DNA of 64,000 nt from JAPOUP01 sp965199865 (GTDB taxonomy: Bacteria; Pseudomonadota; Alphaproteobacteria; Rhodobacterales; Rhodobacteraceae). The notes beneath the pieces were generated by a model. It ran no database searches and was not told the DNA's origin. It saw only the letters and a program-made list of their open reading frames with translations. The DNA is taken from contig CBDATU010000011.1 in NCBI GenBank assembly GCA_965199865.1, positions 992,001 to 1,056,000 of the forward strand. The letters run 5' to 3'. This document shows, in pieces, positions 16,162 through 25,937 of the stretch. Each line of letters starts with the position of its first letter. Position 1 is the first letter of the stretch. A program made the translations under genes and the position numbers.

Positions 16162-18492
16162 CTGTCACTACCACATACTTGACCGGCTCATTCCCTTCTC
16201 CGCTCCGTCCGGGCCCGTATGGCCCTGGCATGGGTTTCCGCGACGTTGAGGATGCGCAGGCCCTGCCATAGCTTCTGGGTTCCGGGCAGGGGCTGGCGCT
16301 TCGTCGGGCGGAACCCGGCGAGGCCGGCGACGAGCGTGACGTAGCGCGCCACGCTCATGTCCGGCTCCGGCGGCGCCCTCTGGCCGATGACGCGCTCATA
16401 CGCGGCGTGAATGACCACCGCCTCGACGCTTTCCGGGCTGACATGGCGGTCCGCCGGGCTGTCGGGGCTCTCCCGCGCCAGAAGCTGGAGGTCCCAGACC
16501 CGGAACGCGGTTATCGCGTCGAAGGCGAGGCATCTGCGCAGGTCGTCGGCGGCGTCGAGCCTGCGGTCCTTTATCCTCGTCCCCGTCTTCAGGGCCCTGA
16601 AGTATTCCTCGATGCGCCAGCGCAGTTCGTAGCGCCTCAGGGCGGTCTCCGCCGTCCGCATGCCGTCGCCGCCCTCGTTGGACAGGAGCATCCAGTGCAG
16701 CGCCTCCCCTCCCTTCGCGACGCGCTTCGGCGGGTTCTCCTCGATGGCGGAGACCACCGTCACGGGCAGCGGGCGCCTGTCCCCCGCGTCCCTCGGCGCC
16801 GCGATGTCCAGTTCCGCGCAGCGCAGCGTCAGCGTGGCGACGCGCGCTTTCCGGGCCTTCGGCCCGCCGCGTTCGGGAACGGTGATCCTGCGGTGGCCGA
16901 CCGGCTCCAGCGCGGCGACATGCTCCCACAGGCACCTTTCGTCGCCGTCGGGCAGCGCCACGCGCCGCTTCGCCGAGCGGCTCGCCCGCACCAGCAGCGC
17001 GGCGCCGGTCCGGTCCGCTTCGCGGAGAAGGGCCCAGAAGTCGCCTTCGCGGTCACAGACGCTCACGACCTTCGCGTCCGGGCAGGCCTCCGCGAGCTCT
17101 CCGGCCCGCCGCAGCCCGTCGATCCAGCGGGTGCTGTCCCTGTCCGGCCGCCGCCGGAAGTCCGCGTCGAGCGTGAACAGCCCGAGCGGGCGTCCGCTGC
17201 CGTTCAGTGCCACGCCGCAGTGGGCGAGGATGCCGTCGGTGCCCTTTCCGCCGCCGCCGAGCCCGTCCAGCCCGGACGTCGCCGCCAGGGTGCCGTAGTT
17301 CAGCGTCGTCGTGTCCTGGACAGCCAGGATCACCGGCTCCAGGCGGCAGCGCTCCACCGTCGCCTCCAGGTGGGGTTCGAGTATGTCGTCCATGGTCACC
17401 CCAGCGTTCGAGAGCAGCCTGTAAGCCGCCTCCTGCTCCGCCCTGCCCGGAAACAGCTCCGGCACCGGCGCACCGAGCTTCCTGGTCCAGGCCGCCCCCA
17501 TCGCGGCGATCCGGCGGCGGACCCGGCCGTCCGGATGGCTGCTCCGCGCGTATTCCCGCTCCGCCCAGTCGCCCCCGCGGTGCAGCGGTCCGGTATGCCC
17601 GAGCCTGCGCTCCGGCTCCGCCTGGAGAACCTTCCGCCAGTCCGGCTGCAGCGGCAGCGTCCACACGCTGCGACGGATGCCCGAACGCCGCCCGGAGGTC
17701 AGGCCGGGACATCTCTCCCAGCCCGCCGCCCTGTAACCCGTCCCGGCGTGGTCCGGACCCACGAGCGTGTAGGCGAGGACGGGGCGGACCCCGTAGAGGG
17801 CCTGCCAGTCGTCCGCCACGCGCTCCGCCGCCAGCCGCAGCGCCAGGGAGGCGAGGCCGTGGACCCTCACGGAAGGTCTGATCAGGAAGCGGTGGTTGTT
17901 AAGGACGAGGCCCATGTTCGCGATCCGCGCCCGCGCCGACCAGCCGATGGCACCGTCCCGAGGCCCCAGCTGGCAGGACGCCGGAACGAAGCCCAGACCG
18001 CCGAGCCGCCCCTGCGCGCCGCTCACGATCCAGTACCGCAGCTGCCCTCCCGGAGCCCGCCGCCAGCCCTCCGGATGGTGCGTCTCCATCATCGACTCCC
18101 AGGCGCGGCGGTCCGCCTCCGCCAACGGCTCCAGCCGGACCCCGCCGAGCGCGTCCAGAGCGCACTCGACCGGGGCGCCGCCAGGGTCGTCGGCGGCCGG
18201 TCGCCCGTTGGACGACGCGAAGCGCGGCGCCGCCTCCGGCAGCGTCAGGCCGAGCTCCTCCGCGAGCAGGGGAAGGACCCGCATCCCGGTGACCGTCGAC
18301 GGCCTCCCGTCGTGGGTCAGCCAACCCTCCCGGCCGCTCAGCTCGCGGGCGAGGCCCGAACGCGTGACGCCGCCGCGGAGGCATTCGTTCCCCAGCCACT
18401 CGACCGTGGCAGGGGAAATCTGTCTGAGACCAATATACATGGTCCCCGATTCGCATGGATCCGATCTATAGTCAAGTATGCGGTAGTGACAG
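16162..18492 (-). mobile_element. DruA-IS4 type insertion sequence, copy 2 (divergent type)
   Basis: A 2.33-kb IS with 22-bp inverted ends that differ at few positions; both begin CTGTCACTACC and continue CATACTTGAC. The target duplication atctaggcg is exact (16153-16161 and 18493-18501). It separates the convergent SDR and dxs genes, which would otherwise be about 10 bp apart. Its transposase is clearly diverged from copies 1, 3 and 4, so this is a second species of the same IS group. Confidence 0.92.
16188..18440 (-). CDS. DruA-like (DUF4338) / IS4 transposase fusion, copy 2
   Basis: A 750-residue protein with the same two-part build as copy 1 but diverged throughout. DUF4338 features: RRAWESMMETHHPEG, GAIGWSARAR, NNHRFLIRPSVRVHGLASLA, ERVADDWQALYGVRP and GTGYRAAGWE. 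Transposase features: AAYRLLSNAGVTMDD, catalytic Asp in LAVQDTTTLNYG, Asp in VCDREGDFWA and YREK in YELRWRIEEYFRALK. The frame is full length with no disruption, so this copy may be active. Start ATG at 18440 lies about 50 bp inside the right IS end. Confidence 0.9.
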   Translation of the reverse strand: MYIGLRQISPATVEWLGNECLRGGVTRSGLARELSGREGWLTHDGRPSTVTGMRVLPLLAEELGLTLPEAAPRFASSNGRPAADDPGGAPVECALDALGGVRLEPLAEADRRAWESMMETHHPEGWRRAPGGQLRYWIVSGAQGRLGGLGFVPASCQLGPRDGAIGWSARARIANMGLVLNNHRFLIRPSVRVHGLASLALRLAAERVADDWQALYGVRPVLAYTLVGPDHAGTGYRAAGWERCPGLTSGRRSGIRRSVWTLPLQPDWRKVLQAEPERRLGHTGPLHRGGDWAEREYARSSHPDGRVRRRIAAMGAAWTRKLGAPVPELFPGRAEQEAAYRLLSNAGVTMDDILEPHLEATVERCRLEPVILAVQDTTTLNYGTLAATSGLDGLGGGGKGTDGILAHCGVALNGSGRPLGLFTLDADFRRRPDRDSTRWIDGLRRAGELAEACPDAKVVSVCDREGDFWALLREADRTGAALLVRASRSAKRRVALPDGDERCLWEHVAALEPVGHRRITVPERGGPKARKARVATLTLRCAELDIAAPRDAGDRRPLPVTVVSAIEENPPKRVAKGGEALHWMLLSNEGGDGMRTAETALRRYELRWRIEEYFRALKTGTRIKDRRLDAADDLRRCLAFDAITAFRVWDLQLLARESPDSPADRHVSPESVEAVVIHAAYERVIGQRAPPEPDMSVARYVTLVAGLAGFRPTKRQPLPGTQKLWQGLRILNVAETHARAIRARTERRRE

Positions 18493-18511
18493 ATCTAGGC
18501 GGATTCGGTCA

Positions 18512-20440
18512 TCAGGCCCGTTTGCCCTTCGGACTGTCGATACCCAGTATATTCAGAACCTTTGCCTCAATGTGCTCGGAGTTCATTTTTGCCACATCAT
18601 ACATCTCCCGGGGGCCGGCCTGATCAATGAATATGTCCGGGAGCACCATTGATCGGAATTTCAGACCAGCATCGAACACGCCTTCCTCGGCCAGAAGATG
18701 AGCGACATGGCTGCCGAATCCACCCAAAGCGCCTTCCTCTATCGTGATCAGCGCAGTGTGCTCGGCGGCCAACTGCAGAATCAGTTCCCGGTCAAGCGGC
18801 TTTGCGAAACGCGCATCCGCGATGGTTGGGTTAACGCCGCGCCCAGACAACGCTTCCGCGGCCTCTTCAACCTCCTTAAGCCGCGCACCGAATGACAGGA
18901 TCGCGACATCGGCCCCTTGCCGAATCAGGCGTCCCTTGCCAATCGCAAGCCTTTCGCCGCGCTCCGGAAGCTCGACGCCAACCGCTTCGCCCCTCGGAAA
19001 CCGGAAGGCGATGGGACCATCGTCGTGCTCCACCGCGGTCACGATCATGTGACGAAGTTCGGCCTCATCCGCTGCCGCCATCACCACGAAACCTGGCAGG
19101 GTGGAAAGATACGTTATGTCATAGGCACCCGCATGCGTCGCGCCATCGGCACCCACCAACCCGGCCCGATCAATGGCGAAGCGAACTGGCAGCCTCTGCA
19201 GGGCAACGTCATGCACCACCTGGTCATAGCCCCGCTGAAGGAATGTCGAATAGATCGCGCAGAAGGGCCTCATGCCACCGGCGGCCAGACCGGCGGAGAA
19301 GGTCACTCCGTGCTGCTCGGCAATACCAACATCAAAACAGCGACTTGGAAAGCGTTCGGCGAATTGTTTGAGTCCGGTACCATCCGGCATAGCCGCCGTC
19401 ACAGCCACGATTCTCTCATCGCGTGCCGCCTCGTCAATTAGCGTGCTGCCGAAGACGTTTGTGTAGGTGGGCGCGTTTGACGCCGCCTTTTTCGCCTTGC
19501 CCGTGGCCGGATCGAATTTTCCTACACCGTGGCCCCTGTCGCGGGCGGTTTCGGCGGGCGCGAATCCCTTTCCCTTGCTGGTGATCACATGGACAAGTGT
19601 TGGTCCGGTCGCGCGATCGCGTACCGTGCGCAGGACAGGCAGCAGCTGGCCAAGGTCATGACCATCAATCGGGCCAACATATGAGAAACCAAGTTCCTCG
19701 AACAGCGTACCGCCAATGGCCACGCCCTTGATCGCCCCCGTCGCCCGCCTGGCGCTTTCCCGGAATGGTTCTGGCAGCAGGCTCACGGCACCTTTGGCGG
19801 CGGCTTTCAGCTCCTGAAACGGCGCCCCCGAATAAAGCCGGGACAGGTAGGACGATAACGCGCCTACTGGCGGGGCGATCGACATCTCGTTGTCGTTGAG
19901 TATGACTATGAGCCTTCTGCCCAGATGGCCGGCGTTGTTCATCGCTTCGAACGCCATTCCAGCGCTCATCGCTCCATCTCCGATCACGGCAATCGCATCG
20001 CCCAGTTCCGGCTGAGGCGAACCACCCAGGTCTCGGGCCACAGTGAAGCCCAGAGCGGCTGAGATCGAAGTTGAGGAATGTGCGGCACCGAAGGGATCGT
20101 ACGGACTCTCGCTGCGTTTGGTAAAGCCGGACAGGCCCCCTTTCTGCCGAAGCGTCCGTATCCGGTCACGTCTCCCCGTAAGGATCTTATGCGGATAGCA
20201 TTGGTGGCTGACATCCCAGATCAGTCGGTCCCGCGGGGTATCGAACACCGCGTGCAGCGCCACTGTCAGCTCCACCACGCCGAGCCCCGCTCCTAGATGT
20301 CCCCCGGTCTCGCTGACCGCGCTGATGGTCTCCGCGCGCAGTTCATCCGCCAGCTGAAAGAGTTCCCGGTCCGACAGGGCCTTCACATCCGCAGGAAGGC
20401 CTATCCGATCCAGCGTTGGAGTTCGGGGGCTGTCTGGCAT
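18512..20440 (-). CDS. dxs: 1-deoxy-D-xylulose-5-phosphate synthase
   Basis: The 642-residue enzyme condenses pyruvate and glyceraldehyde-3-phosphate, the first step of the MEP isoprenoid pathway, using thiamine diphosphate. Visible motifs: SETGGHLGAGLGVVELT, WDVSHQCYPHKILTGR, the TPP/Mg motif VIGDGAMSAGMAFEAMN, and the transketolase pyrimidine domain with GIAEQHGVTFSAGLA. The frame is open nine codons upstream, but MPDSPRTPTLD fits the family start. It follows ispA by 23 bp in an operon xseB-ispA-dxs. IS copy 2 sits just beyond its stop. Confidence 0.95.
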   Translation of the reverse strand: MPDSPRTPTLDRIGLPADVKALSDRELFQLADELRAETISAVSETGGHLGAGLGVVELTVALHAVFDTPRDRLIWDVSHQCYPHKILTGRRDRIRTLRQKGGLSGFTKRSESPYDPFGAAHSSTSISAALGFTVARDLGGSPQPELGDAIAVIGDGAMSAGMAFEAMNNAGHLGRRLIVILNDNEMSIAPPVGALSSYLSRLYSGAPFQELKAAAKGAVSLLPEPFRESARRATGAIKGVAIGGTLFEELGFSYVGPIDGHDLGQLLPVLRTVRDRATGPTLVHVITSKGKGFAPAETARDRGHGVGKFDPATGKAKKAASNAPTYTNVFGSTLIDEAARDERIVAVTAAMPDGTGLKQFAERFPSRCFDVGIAEQHGVTFSAGLAAGGMRPFCAIYSTFLQRGYDQVVHDVALQRLPVRFAIDRAGLVGADGATHAGAYDITYLSTLPGFVVMAAADEAELRHMIVTAVEHDDGPIAFRFPRGEAVGVELPERGERLAIGKGRLIRQGADVAILSFGARLKEVEEAAEALSGRGVNPTIADARFAKPLDRELILQLAAEHTALITIEEGALGGFGSHVAHLLAEEGVFDAGLKFRSMVLPDIFIDQAGPREMYDVAKMNSEHIEAKVLNILGIDSPKGKRA

Positions 20441-20463
20441 CACACTACCTCCCGGCCACTGGT

Positions 20464-21333
20464 TCACATCTGGCGCAGGACAGCAAATCGCACCGCCTGC
20501 CGCAGCATCCCCGCATTCGTGCCAAAGGGATCCAGCGCAGCCTCTGCCTGCGCAACCAATTCTCGCGCATGAGCCTTGGCTCCGTCAAGTCCCAAAAGCG
20601 AAACAAATGTCGCCTTTCCGGCAGCGCTGTCCTTTCGTAAACGTTTACCCGCCAGCGCACTGTCACCCTCCGCATCAAGGATGTCGTCCGCGATCTGGAA
20701 AGCGAGGCCTAGCGGGTGTGCATATCGACGCATCGGCTCCGGATCCGCACCTGCGAGAATGGCTCCTGCAGTGCAGGACCATTCAAACAGCGCGCCGGTC
20801 TTCGCCTCCTGCAGCTCAACGATTTCATCCAGCGAAAGAGGCTGTTCCGCCATTTCCGCCGCGACGTCGAGCGCCTGTCCCCGGACCATTCCCCTTGCAC
20901 CTGCGCTTCTGGAAAGCGATGCGATCAATTCCAGTTGCGTAGCCGGTTTGCCAACTCCCTCGTCCGCAAGGAGCCCAAATGCCAGGGTCTGGAGCGCATC
21001 ACCCGCCAGGACGGCCATCGCTTCATCCCACTTTACGTGAATGGTAGGCTGCCCTCGCCGCTGCTCATCATTGTCCATGCAGGGCAGATCATCATGAACC
21101 AACGAATAGGCATGGATCAATTCGACGGCCGCAGCCGCCTGCAGCGAACCTTCCCCATCCACACCGTGCAGCTTGGCGCTTTGCATTACCAGAAAGCCGC
21201 GCAGCCCCTTACCGCCACCGACGGCATGGAGCATTGGCTCGAGTAGCGGCGTCGGGGCCTGCGACGCAATCACCTCCACCAAACGGGCCTGGACTACGGT
21301 GGACGCTTCCTGCAGTGCAGCCTGAAAACTCAT
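20464..21333 (-). CDS. ispA: Farnesyl/geranyl diphosphate synthase
   Basis: A 289-residue short-chain trans-prenyl diphosphate synthase. The first aspartate-rich motif is DDLPCMDND (about residues 81-89) and the second is the DDILD of FQIADDILDAEGD; GGKGLRGFLVMQSAKL is the upstream substrate lysine/arginine region. It elongates DMAPP with IPP to farnesyl diphosphate for quinone and membrane lipids. The gene starts within the end of xseB (4-bp overlap) and precedes dxs, a layout common in Rhodobacterales. Confidence 0.94.
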   Translation of the reverse strand: MSFQAALQEASTVVQARLVEVIASQAPTPLLEPMLHAVGGGKGLRGFLVMQSAKLHGVDGEGSLQAAAAVELIHAYSLVHDDLPCMDNDEQRRGQPTIHVKWDEAMAVLAGDALQTLAFGLLADEGVGKPATQLELIASLSRSAGARGMVRGQALDVAAEMAEQPLSLDEIVELQEAKTGALFEWSCTAGAILAGADPEPMRRYAHPLGLAFQIADDILDAEGDSALAGKRLRKDSAAGKATFVSLLGLDGAKAHARELVAQAEAALDPFGTNAGMLRQAVRFAVLRQM

Positions 21334-21572
21334 GGGTCGTCCGTCGGACGTGCACCTGTGAGTTCACCCTGTTCATTGAGCGTAATCGTTGCGACCTTTT
21401 CCTCCGCCTCTTTCAGCTTTTCCTCACATCGCTTCTTCAGGGCGGCTCCGCGTTCGTATAGCTGAATGGAAGCCTCAAGCTCTACATCGCCCGCTTCCAG
21501 CTGTCGGACAACAGCTTCGAGCTCGCGCATCGCCTCCTCGAAGCTCATTTCGTTGACAGGCCTGTCGCTCAT
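21330..21572 (-). CDS. xseB: Exodeoxyribonuclease VII small subunit
   Basis: An 80-residue helical protein matching XseB: MSFEEAMRELEAVVRQLEAG followed by VELEASIQLYERGAALKKRCEEKL. It binds XseA to form the single-strand-specific exonuclease VII. I chose the ATG giving MSDRPVNEMSF, preceded by a GGAGGT ribosome site, over an upstream start that adds 19 unlikely residues. It opens the xseB-ispA-dxs operon. Confidence 0.93.
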   Translation of the reverse strand: MSDRPVNEMSFEEAMRELEAVVRQLEAGDVELEASIQLYERGAALKKRCEEKLKEAEEKVATITLNEQGELTGARPTDDP

Positions 21573-21704
21573 ACCACCTCCAAAGGATTTTTCGATGCAT
21601 ACATGAGCACAATGTATATTTGTGTACATTGTGTATTTTGTAACAGTTTAGCCACATTCGTGAGCGAATGCCAGTGCATTGATTCCAGCATCCGGAACCC
21701 GTGG

Positions 21705-22140
21705 TTTCCTGCAGCGATGAATTCACGCGGATCCGCTGTCCACAGGAACGGCCGTACTTCTTCGCTGCCACGTCTGTTCAAGGGGCGTTCGATTGGGTTC
21801 TGAAGACCCTCCGTTTAGCGAAAGACGCCGCGCCTGATTTGGAGTCGCGGGAATCCGGCAAAGACGCCCTCGACAGCATTCAGCCAGGATCCGGATGTGG
21901 GGACGAAATGAAGCTTGCACTGGAGATGCTGTCCGAGTCGGTCGCGTATCTTTCGGCCTTCGTAGGTGGCATGGCTGTCGAGGAAGGCCTGGATGGCCGT
22001 ATCCCGGGGGATACGACTCTCGATACGGTTGGGAAAAGGTCTGGAACTTCTGATGGCGGTATTGTGCCAAGGCGTGGCTGATGACCGTTCAACCCAATAT
22101 TGAGAGAGAGGAGAACAGGGCCGTGGCTCCATGGTACCTA
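21705..22140 (-). pseudogene. IS630-family transposase remnant
   Basis: Several minus-strand frames together match the C-terminal DDE part of IS630 transposases: TAQYRHQKFQTF, then FLDSHATYEGRKIRDRL (second Asp region), HFVPTSGSWLNAVEGVFAGF (the glutamate motif, with E), LQIRRGVFRS and finally RPFLWTADPREFIAA. The match moves between frames and contains a stop, so it is dead. It separates xseB from the deacetylase gene, which in relatives are neighbours. I could not identify its inverted repeats. Confidence 0.75.
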
Positions 22141-22586
22141 TAGTCGTGGTCTGGCTCCGCCCTGGCCATTGGGTCACGCCATTGAGTTGGAGGCAATCGG
22201 GTCAACCGTGAGTATTCCTGGCCACCCTGTCAGCCGCAATCGGGAGCCTGGCCAGCGGCTGTGTGCGGTCACGCGGAACCCCGTCCAGATTTACCACATG
22301 AATCGCTCCTACCAGCACGGGAAAGCAGGTCATCAACCTGCCGGACCCGGCCAAGGCGGCCAGCACCGGTCTTCACTGGACAGCCCCAACGAAACACCTG
22401 ATCGCATGACAGCCATGCCGCCATCCCGTCATGCAGACGCTGATCCCGTGCGTCCCGGAGCCGTGTCATGAGAGCGGATGAGAGGCTTCGGAAAGCGGCA
22501 ATGGAGAAATCCGACCAGGAGTCGACAGGTCATTGAGTGGCGCATTGCAGTACCGGAGATGGCCATCCGCCTCAGCGGAAGGGATG
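22141..22586. other. Intergenic region, no gene seen
   Basis: About 445 bp between the IS630 remnant and the end of the deacetylase gene. Small frames here are proline/arginine-rich and without motifs. Part of it may be old IS sequence. Confidence 0.4.
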
Positions 22587-23522
22587 TCACTCGGACACCA
22601 CCATCAGCTCTTTCACATGTGCGGCCACACTGTCCGCAAGCGCATCAAGATCGTAACCCCCTTCCAGGGTGGATACGAGGCGCCCATCACAGACCTCTCC
22701 GGCCAATTCGCAGAGTCGGCGCGTCACCCAGGCGAAATCCTCAACCGACCAGTTCAGGCTGGCCAGCGGATCATCCTGATGAGCGTCAAATCCGGCCGAG
22801 ACCAGAATCAGATCCGGCCTGAATTCCTTCACCCTCGGCAAAATCAGGTCGCCATACACCTGCCGCATTTCGACTCCACCGGTCATCGGCTTCAGCGGAA
22901 CGTTCAGAACGTTGCCATGTGCCCCGCGCTCACTCGCGGCGCCAGTGCCTGGATAAAGCGGCATCTGGTGGCTTGAGCAGAACAGCGCCCGCTCTTCATT
23001 CCATAGCAGATCCTGGGTTCCGTTGCCGTGATGAACGTCGAAATCAACCACGGCAGTCCGGTCGAGCCCATGGGCGTCCAGCGCACGCTTTGCCGCCACC
23101 GCGATGTTTCCGAACAGGCAGAACCCCATGGCCCGGGCGGTCTCGGCGTGATGACCAGGCGGGCGCATCGCGACAAACGCGTTTTTCGCCCCGCCTTCCA
23201 GGACAGTGTCAACCGCCGCACAGCACCCGCCAACAGCACGCTGCGCCGCCTCCAGCGACCCCGGCGATATATGGGTATCCGGATCAAGGGACCGGCTGCC
23301 GCTGGCGGGGACCGCCGCTTCAATGCCGTTCACGTAGTCTTCGGGATGGCAGCGCAGGAGATCCGAATGCTGGCAGACTGGGGCTTCGCGGCGGTCGAGC
23401 CGCGTGAACTGATCCGCCGCCAGTGCGGTCATGATGGCCTGATAGCGTGCCACGCGCTCGGGGTGACCGGGCGGCGTGATATGATTCAGACTTGAGGGAT
23501 GGGTAAAGAGAACAGTTGTCAT
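22587..23522 (-). CDS. Histone deacetylase-like amidohydrolase
   Basis: A 311-residue class II HDAC-like protein of the acetoin utilisation/acetylpolyamine amidohydrolase family. Zinc and catalytic features are present: AMRPPGHHAE (tandem histidines), VVDFDVHHGNGTQDLLW (Asp-x-His zinc ligands) and the later SAGFDAHQDDPLA (Asp ligand), plus EGGYDLDAL. It removes acyl groups from lysine or small amines in the cytoplasm. It is the usual upstream neighbour of xseB-ispA-dxs in Rhodobacterales, here separated by an IS630 remnant. Confidence 0.9.
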   Translation of the reverse strand: MTTVLFTHPSSLNHITPPGHPERVARYQAIMTALAADQFTRLDRREAPVCQHSDLLRCHPEDYVNGIEAAVPASGSRSLDPDTHISPGSLEAAQRAVGGCCAAVDTVLEGGAKNAFVAMRPPGHHAETARAMGFCLFGNIAVAAKRALDAHGLDRTAVVDFDVHHGNGTQDLLWNEERALFCSSHQMPLYPGTGAASERGAHGNVLNVPLKPMTGGVEMRQVYGDLILPRVKEFRPDLILVSAGFDAHQDDPLASLNWSVEDFAWVTRRLCELAGEVCDGRLVSTLEGGYDLDALADSVAAHVKELMVVSE

Positions 23523-23660
23523 GGCTTAAGGAAACCGGAATTTCGAACCGGGAACAAGTGCCCGTCTTCCGATTCCTGACGTCCCAGCGGAACCGAATGG
23601 ATCGGATGGTCTTCACCGCCACATTCAGCCAACCGTCACCAACCAGAGCCTATGGCGGGA

Positions 23661-24368
23661 TCAGTCAGGAGCGAGCATATATCCGGCACCGCGAATGGTC
23701 TGAAGGTAGCGCGGCTGTCTGGGATTCTGTTCGATTTTCCGTCTCAGCCGAGTGATCTGGACATCCACTGCCCTCTCCTGCGCCTGTCCGCGGTCACGAC
23801 CCAGGTCCTCTACTAGCCTGGCCCGGCTCAACGGTTCGCCAGGCGCGGCGCTGAAAAGCCTCATCAGCTGGGATTCGGTGGTCGTCAGTCTGACAGGATC
23901 ATTGCCACGCCACATCTCGCCGCGTTCCATGTCATAGCGGATTGCCCCGAGTGTCAGGAATTTAGGCCTTTGTTCCTTGATCTCTGTGACTGGTGCCCGG
24001 CGCAGGATCGCATTGATGCGCAGAAGCAGCTCTTTGGGTTCGAACGGTTTCGCAAGGTAATCATCCGCACCGGCTTCGAGGCCCCTGATCCGGTCATCGG
24101 TCTCCGCCTTCGCCGTCAGGAGCAGGATCGGCGTGGTCACATCCCCATCGCGCAGACTCCTGGTCAGACTGACGCCACTCTCGACCGGCATCATCACATC
24201 CAGAACGATCAGGTCGAACTCAAGCCCGGAGAGCAGCCGCCGCGCATGAGCCGAATCCCGTGCCGTGGTCGCCAGGAATCCGTTTCGAATCAGGTATTTC
24301 TGAAGAAGCCCCCTGATGCGCTCGTCATCGTCAACGACCAGGAGATGTGGTTCGGGCACCCTGCTCAT
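23661..24368 (-). CDS. petR: OmpR-family response regulator (PetR-like)
   Basis: A 235-residue two-domain regulator. The receiver has the acidic pair in VVDDDERIRGL, phospho-acceptor Asp in LIVLDVMMPVESG (about residue 56), and the KPFEPKELLLRI lysine. The C-terminal winged helix ends in ALRRKIE-like ITRLRRKIEQNPRQPRYLQTIRGAGYML. It overlaps the MarR gene by an ATGA junction. The MarR plus response regulator pair recalls petP/petR of Rhodobacter capsulatus, needed there for cytochrome bc1 expression; the symbol rests on this gene order and is tentative. Confidence 0.8.
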   Translation of the reverse strand: MSRVPEPHLLVVDDDERIRGLLQKYLIRNGFLATTARDSAHARRLLSGLEFDLIVLDVMMPVESGVSLTRSLRDGDVTTPILLLTAKAETDDRIRGLEAGADDYLAKPFEPKELLLRINAILRRAPVTEIKEQRPKFLTLGAIRYDMERGEMWRGNDPVRLTTTESQLMRLFSAAPGEPLSRARLVEDLGRDRGQAQERAVDVQITRLRRKIEQNPRQPRYLQTIRGAGYMLAPD

Positions 24369-24874
24369 CAGCCCGTCACCTTCCTCGCATTGAAACAGAT
24401 ACGCATTTCGGGGTCCATCAGCGCCTCCAGCACCGTCCTGAACCCGGCCACGGCTTCAGGTCCCGCCAGCCTGTAGGCTGACCGCATCCGCGCATGCTGC
24501 ACGACGGAAAGCTCCGCCTCAAGCTCCATACCCCGTTCAGTAAGGTAGAGGTTGCGTTCCCGCCTGTCGCGTCGGCCTACGCGGCGCTCAACCAGCCCAT
24601 CCGCGATCATGGCGCGCAACACTCTGTTCAGGGACTGCTTCGTGACACCAAGCGTATGCAGAAGACTGTTCACGGTGATCCCCGGACTGCGGTTTATGAA
24701 ATGAAGTGCTCTGTGATGCGCCCTTCCGTAACCTTGATCCGACAGTATACGATCCGGATCGGACGTAAACCCCCGATAGGCGAAGAACATCGCCTCAATG
24801 CCCTTTCGCAGCTGTTCGTCGGTGAGATGCAGAAATTTCTCACCGCCATGGCTTACAGATCCGCTTTCTGCCAT
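24368..24874 (-). CDS. petP: MarR-family regulator (PetP-like)
   Basis: A 168-residue MarR winged-helix protein: AHHRALHFINRSPGITVNSL, the recognition helix LGVTKQSLNRVLRAMIADGLV, the wing RRDRRERNLYLTERG and a C-terminal dimerisation helix. It is divergent from the aminotransferase gene, with about 170 bp between, and its stop codon overlaps the start of the response regulator, so the two are translationally coupled. The petP symbol is by context only. Confidence 0.8.
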   Translation of the reverse strand: MAESGSVSHGGEKFLHLTDEQLRKGIEAMFFAYRGFTSDPDRILSDQGYGRAHHRALHFINRSPGITVNSLLHTLGVTKQSLNRVLRAMIADGLVERRVGRRDRRERNLYLTERGMELEAELSVVQHARMRSAYRLAGPEAVAGFRTVLEALMDPEMRICFNARKVTG

Positions 24875-25046
24875 CGCACCGTTCCAGGTTCACATGATAG
24901 GCCTAATATTAAGTCAGCCTTGTTGACATTCCAAGACCTATTGGATAGCGATTCGCGGATTCAGTGCAACTTTGTGACCGTACCGGCCCCAATCTGCGCA
25001 ACAATCGAACAACGGGGCGAAAGCCCCGCTATCAGGGAACGGCTCC

Positions 25047-25916
25047 ATGAGTGCAGGATATGATGATCGTGATGGCTGGATTTGGCTTGATGGGCAGTTT
25101 GTGCCCTGGCGCAGCGCGAATGTACATTTACTCACCCATGCGATGCACTACGCCAGTTCGGTGTTTGAGGGGGAGCGTGCCTATAACGGCAGCATATTCC
25201 TGAGCCGCAGGCATTCCGAGCGCCTGATCTATTCAGGCAATGCCATAGACATGCCGATCCCCTATACGGTCGACGAAATCGAGGCGGCAAAATACGAACT
25301 GCTGGCAAAAAGCGGTCTGTCCGACGCCTATGTCCGTGCGGTCGCGTGGCGGGGCGCCGGAGAGGACATGGGCGTTGCTTCCGCAAGGAACCCGGTTCGC
25401 ATGGCGATAGCCGCATGGGAATGGGGCGCGTATTACGGCGACGCGAAGATGAAAGGTGCCCGGCTTGACGTTTCCAGATGGAAACGGCCTTCGCCTGAAA
25501 CGGCGCCATGTTTTGCCAAAGCCGCTGGACTGTACATGATCTGTACGATGTCCAAACACACCGCTGAGGCGAATGGCTGTTCGGATGCGATGATGCTGGA
25601 CCACCGTGGTTATGTAGCTGAGGCCACGGGCGCCAACATCTTTTTCGTCCAGGACGGAGAGGTGCACACACCGAAGCCGGACTGCTTCCTGAACGGCCTG
25701 ACCCGCCAGACCGTGATCGGCATGCTGAAGGAGCGCCAGATCAAGGTATATGAGCGCCACATTGAACCTGGGGAACTGGAAGGCTTCCAGCAATGCTGGC
25801 TCACGGGAACCGCAGCCGAAGTGACTCCGGTTGGCCAGATTGGCGATTTTGCCTTTGAAGTCGGCGCGCTCACACGCGACATCGCGGAGTCGTATGAGCG
25901 GTTGGTGCGCAGCTAG
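25047..25916 (+). CDS. ilvE: Branched-chain amino acid aminotransferase
   Basis: A 289-residue fold-type IV PLP aminotransferase. HAMHYASSVFEGERAYNG is the substrate-binding N-terminal motif, the PLP lysine is in APCFAKAAGLYM, and the class IV signature is EATGANIFFVQDGEVHTP followed by CFLNGLTRQTVIGM. It interconverts valine, leucine or isoleucine with their 2-keto acids. The start is the ATG at 25047 in a GGCTCCATGAGTGC context; it is divergent from the MarR/response-regulator pair. Confidence 0.92.
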   Translation: MSAGYDDRDGWIWLDGQFVPWRSANVHLLTHAMHYASSVFEGERAYNGSIFLSRRHSERLIYSGNAIDMPIPYTVDEIEAAKYELLAKSGLSDAYVRAVAWRGAGEDMGVASARNPVRMAIAAWEWGAYYGDAKMKGARLDVSRWKRPSPETAPCFAKAAGLYMICTMSKHTAEANGCSDAMMLDHRGYVAEATGANIFFVQDGEVHTPKPDCFLNGLTRQTVIGMLKERQIKVYERHIEPGELEGFQQCWLTGTAAEVTPVGQIGDFAFEVGALTRDIAESYERLVRS

Positions 25917-25937
25917 CCTGGGCTGGAGTCTGAGAGT

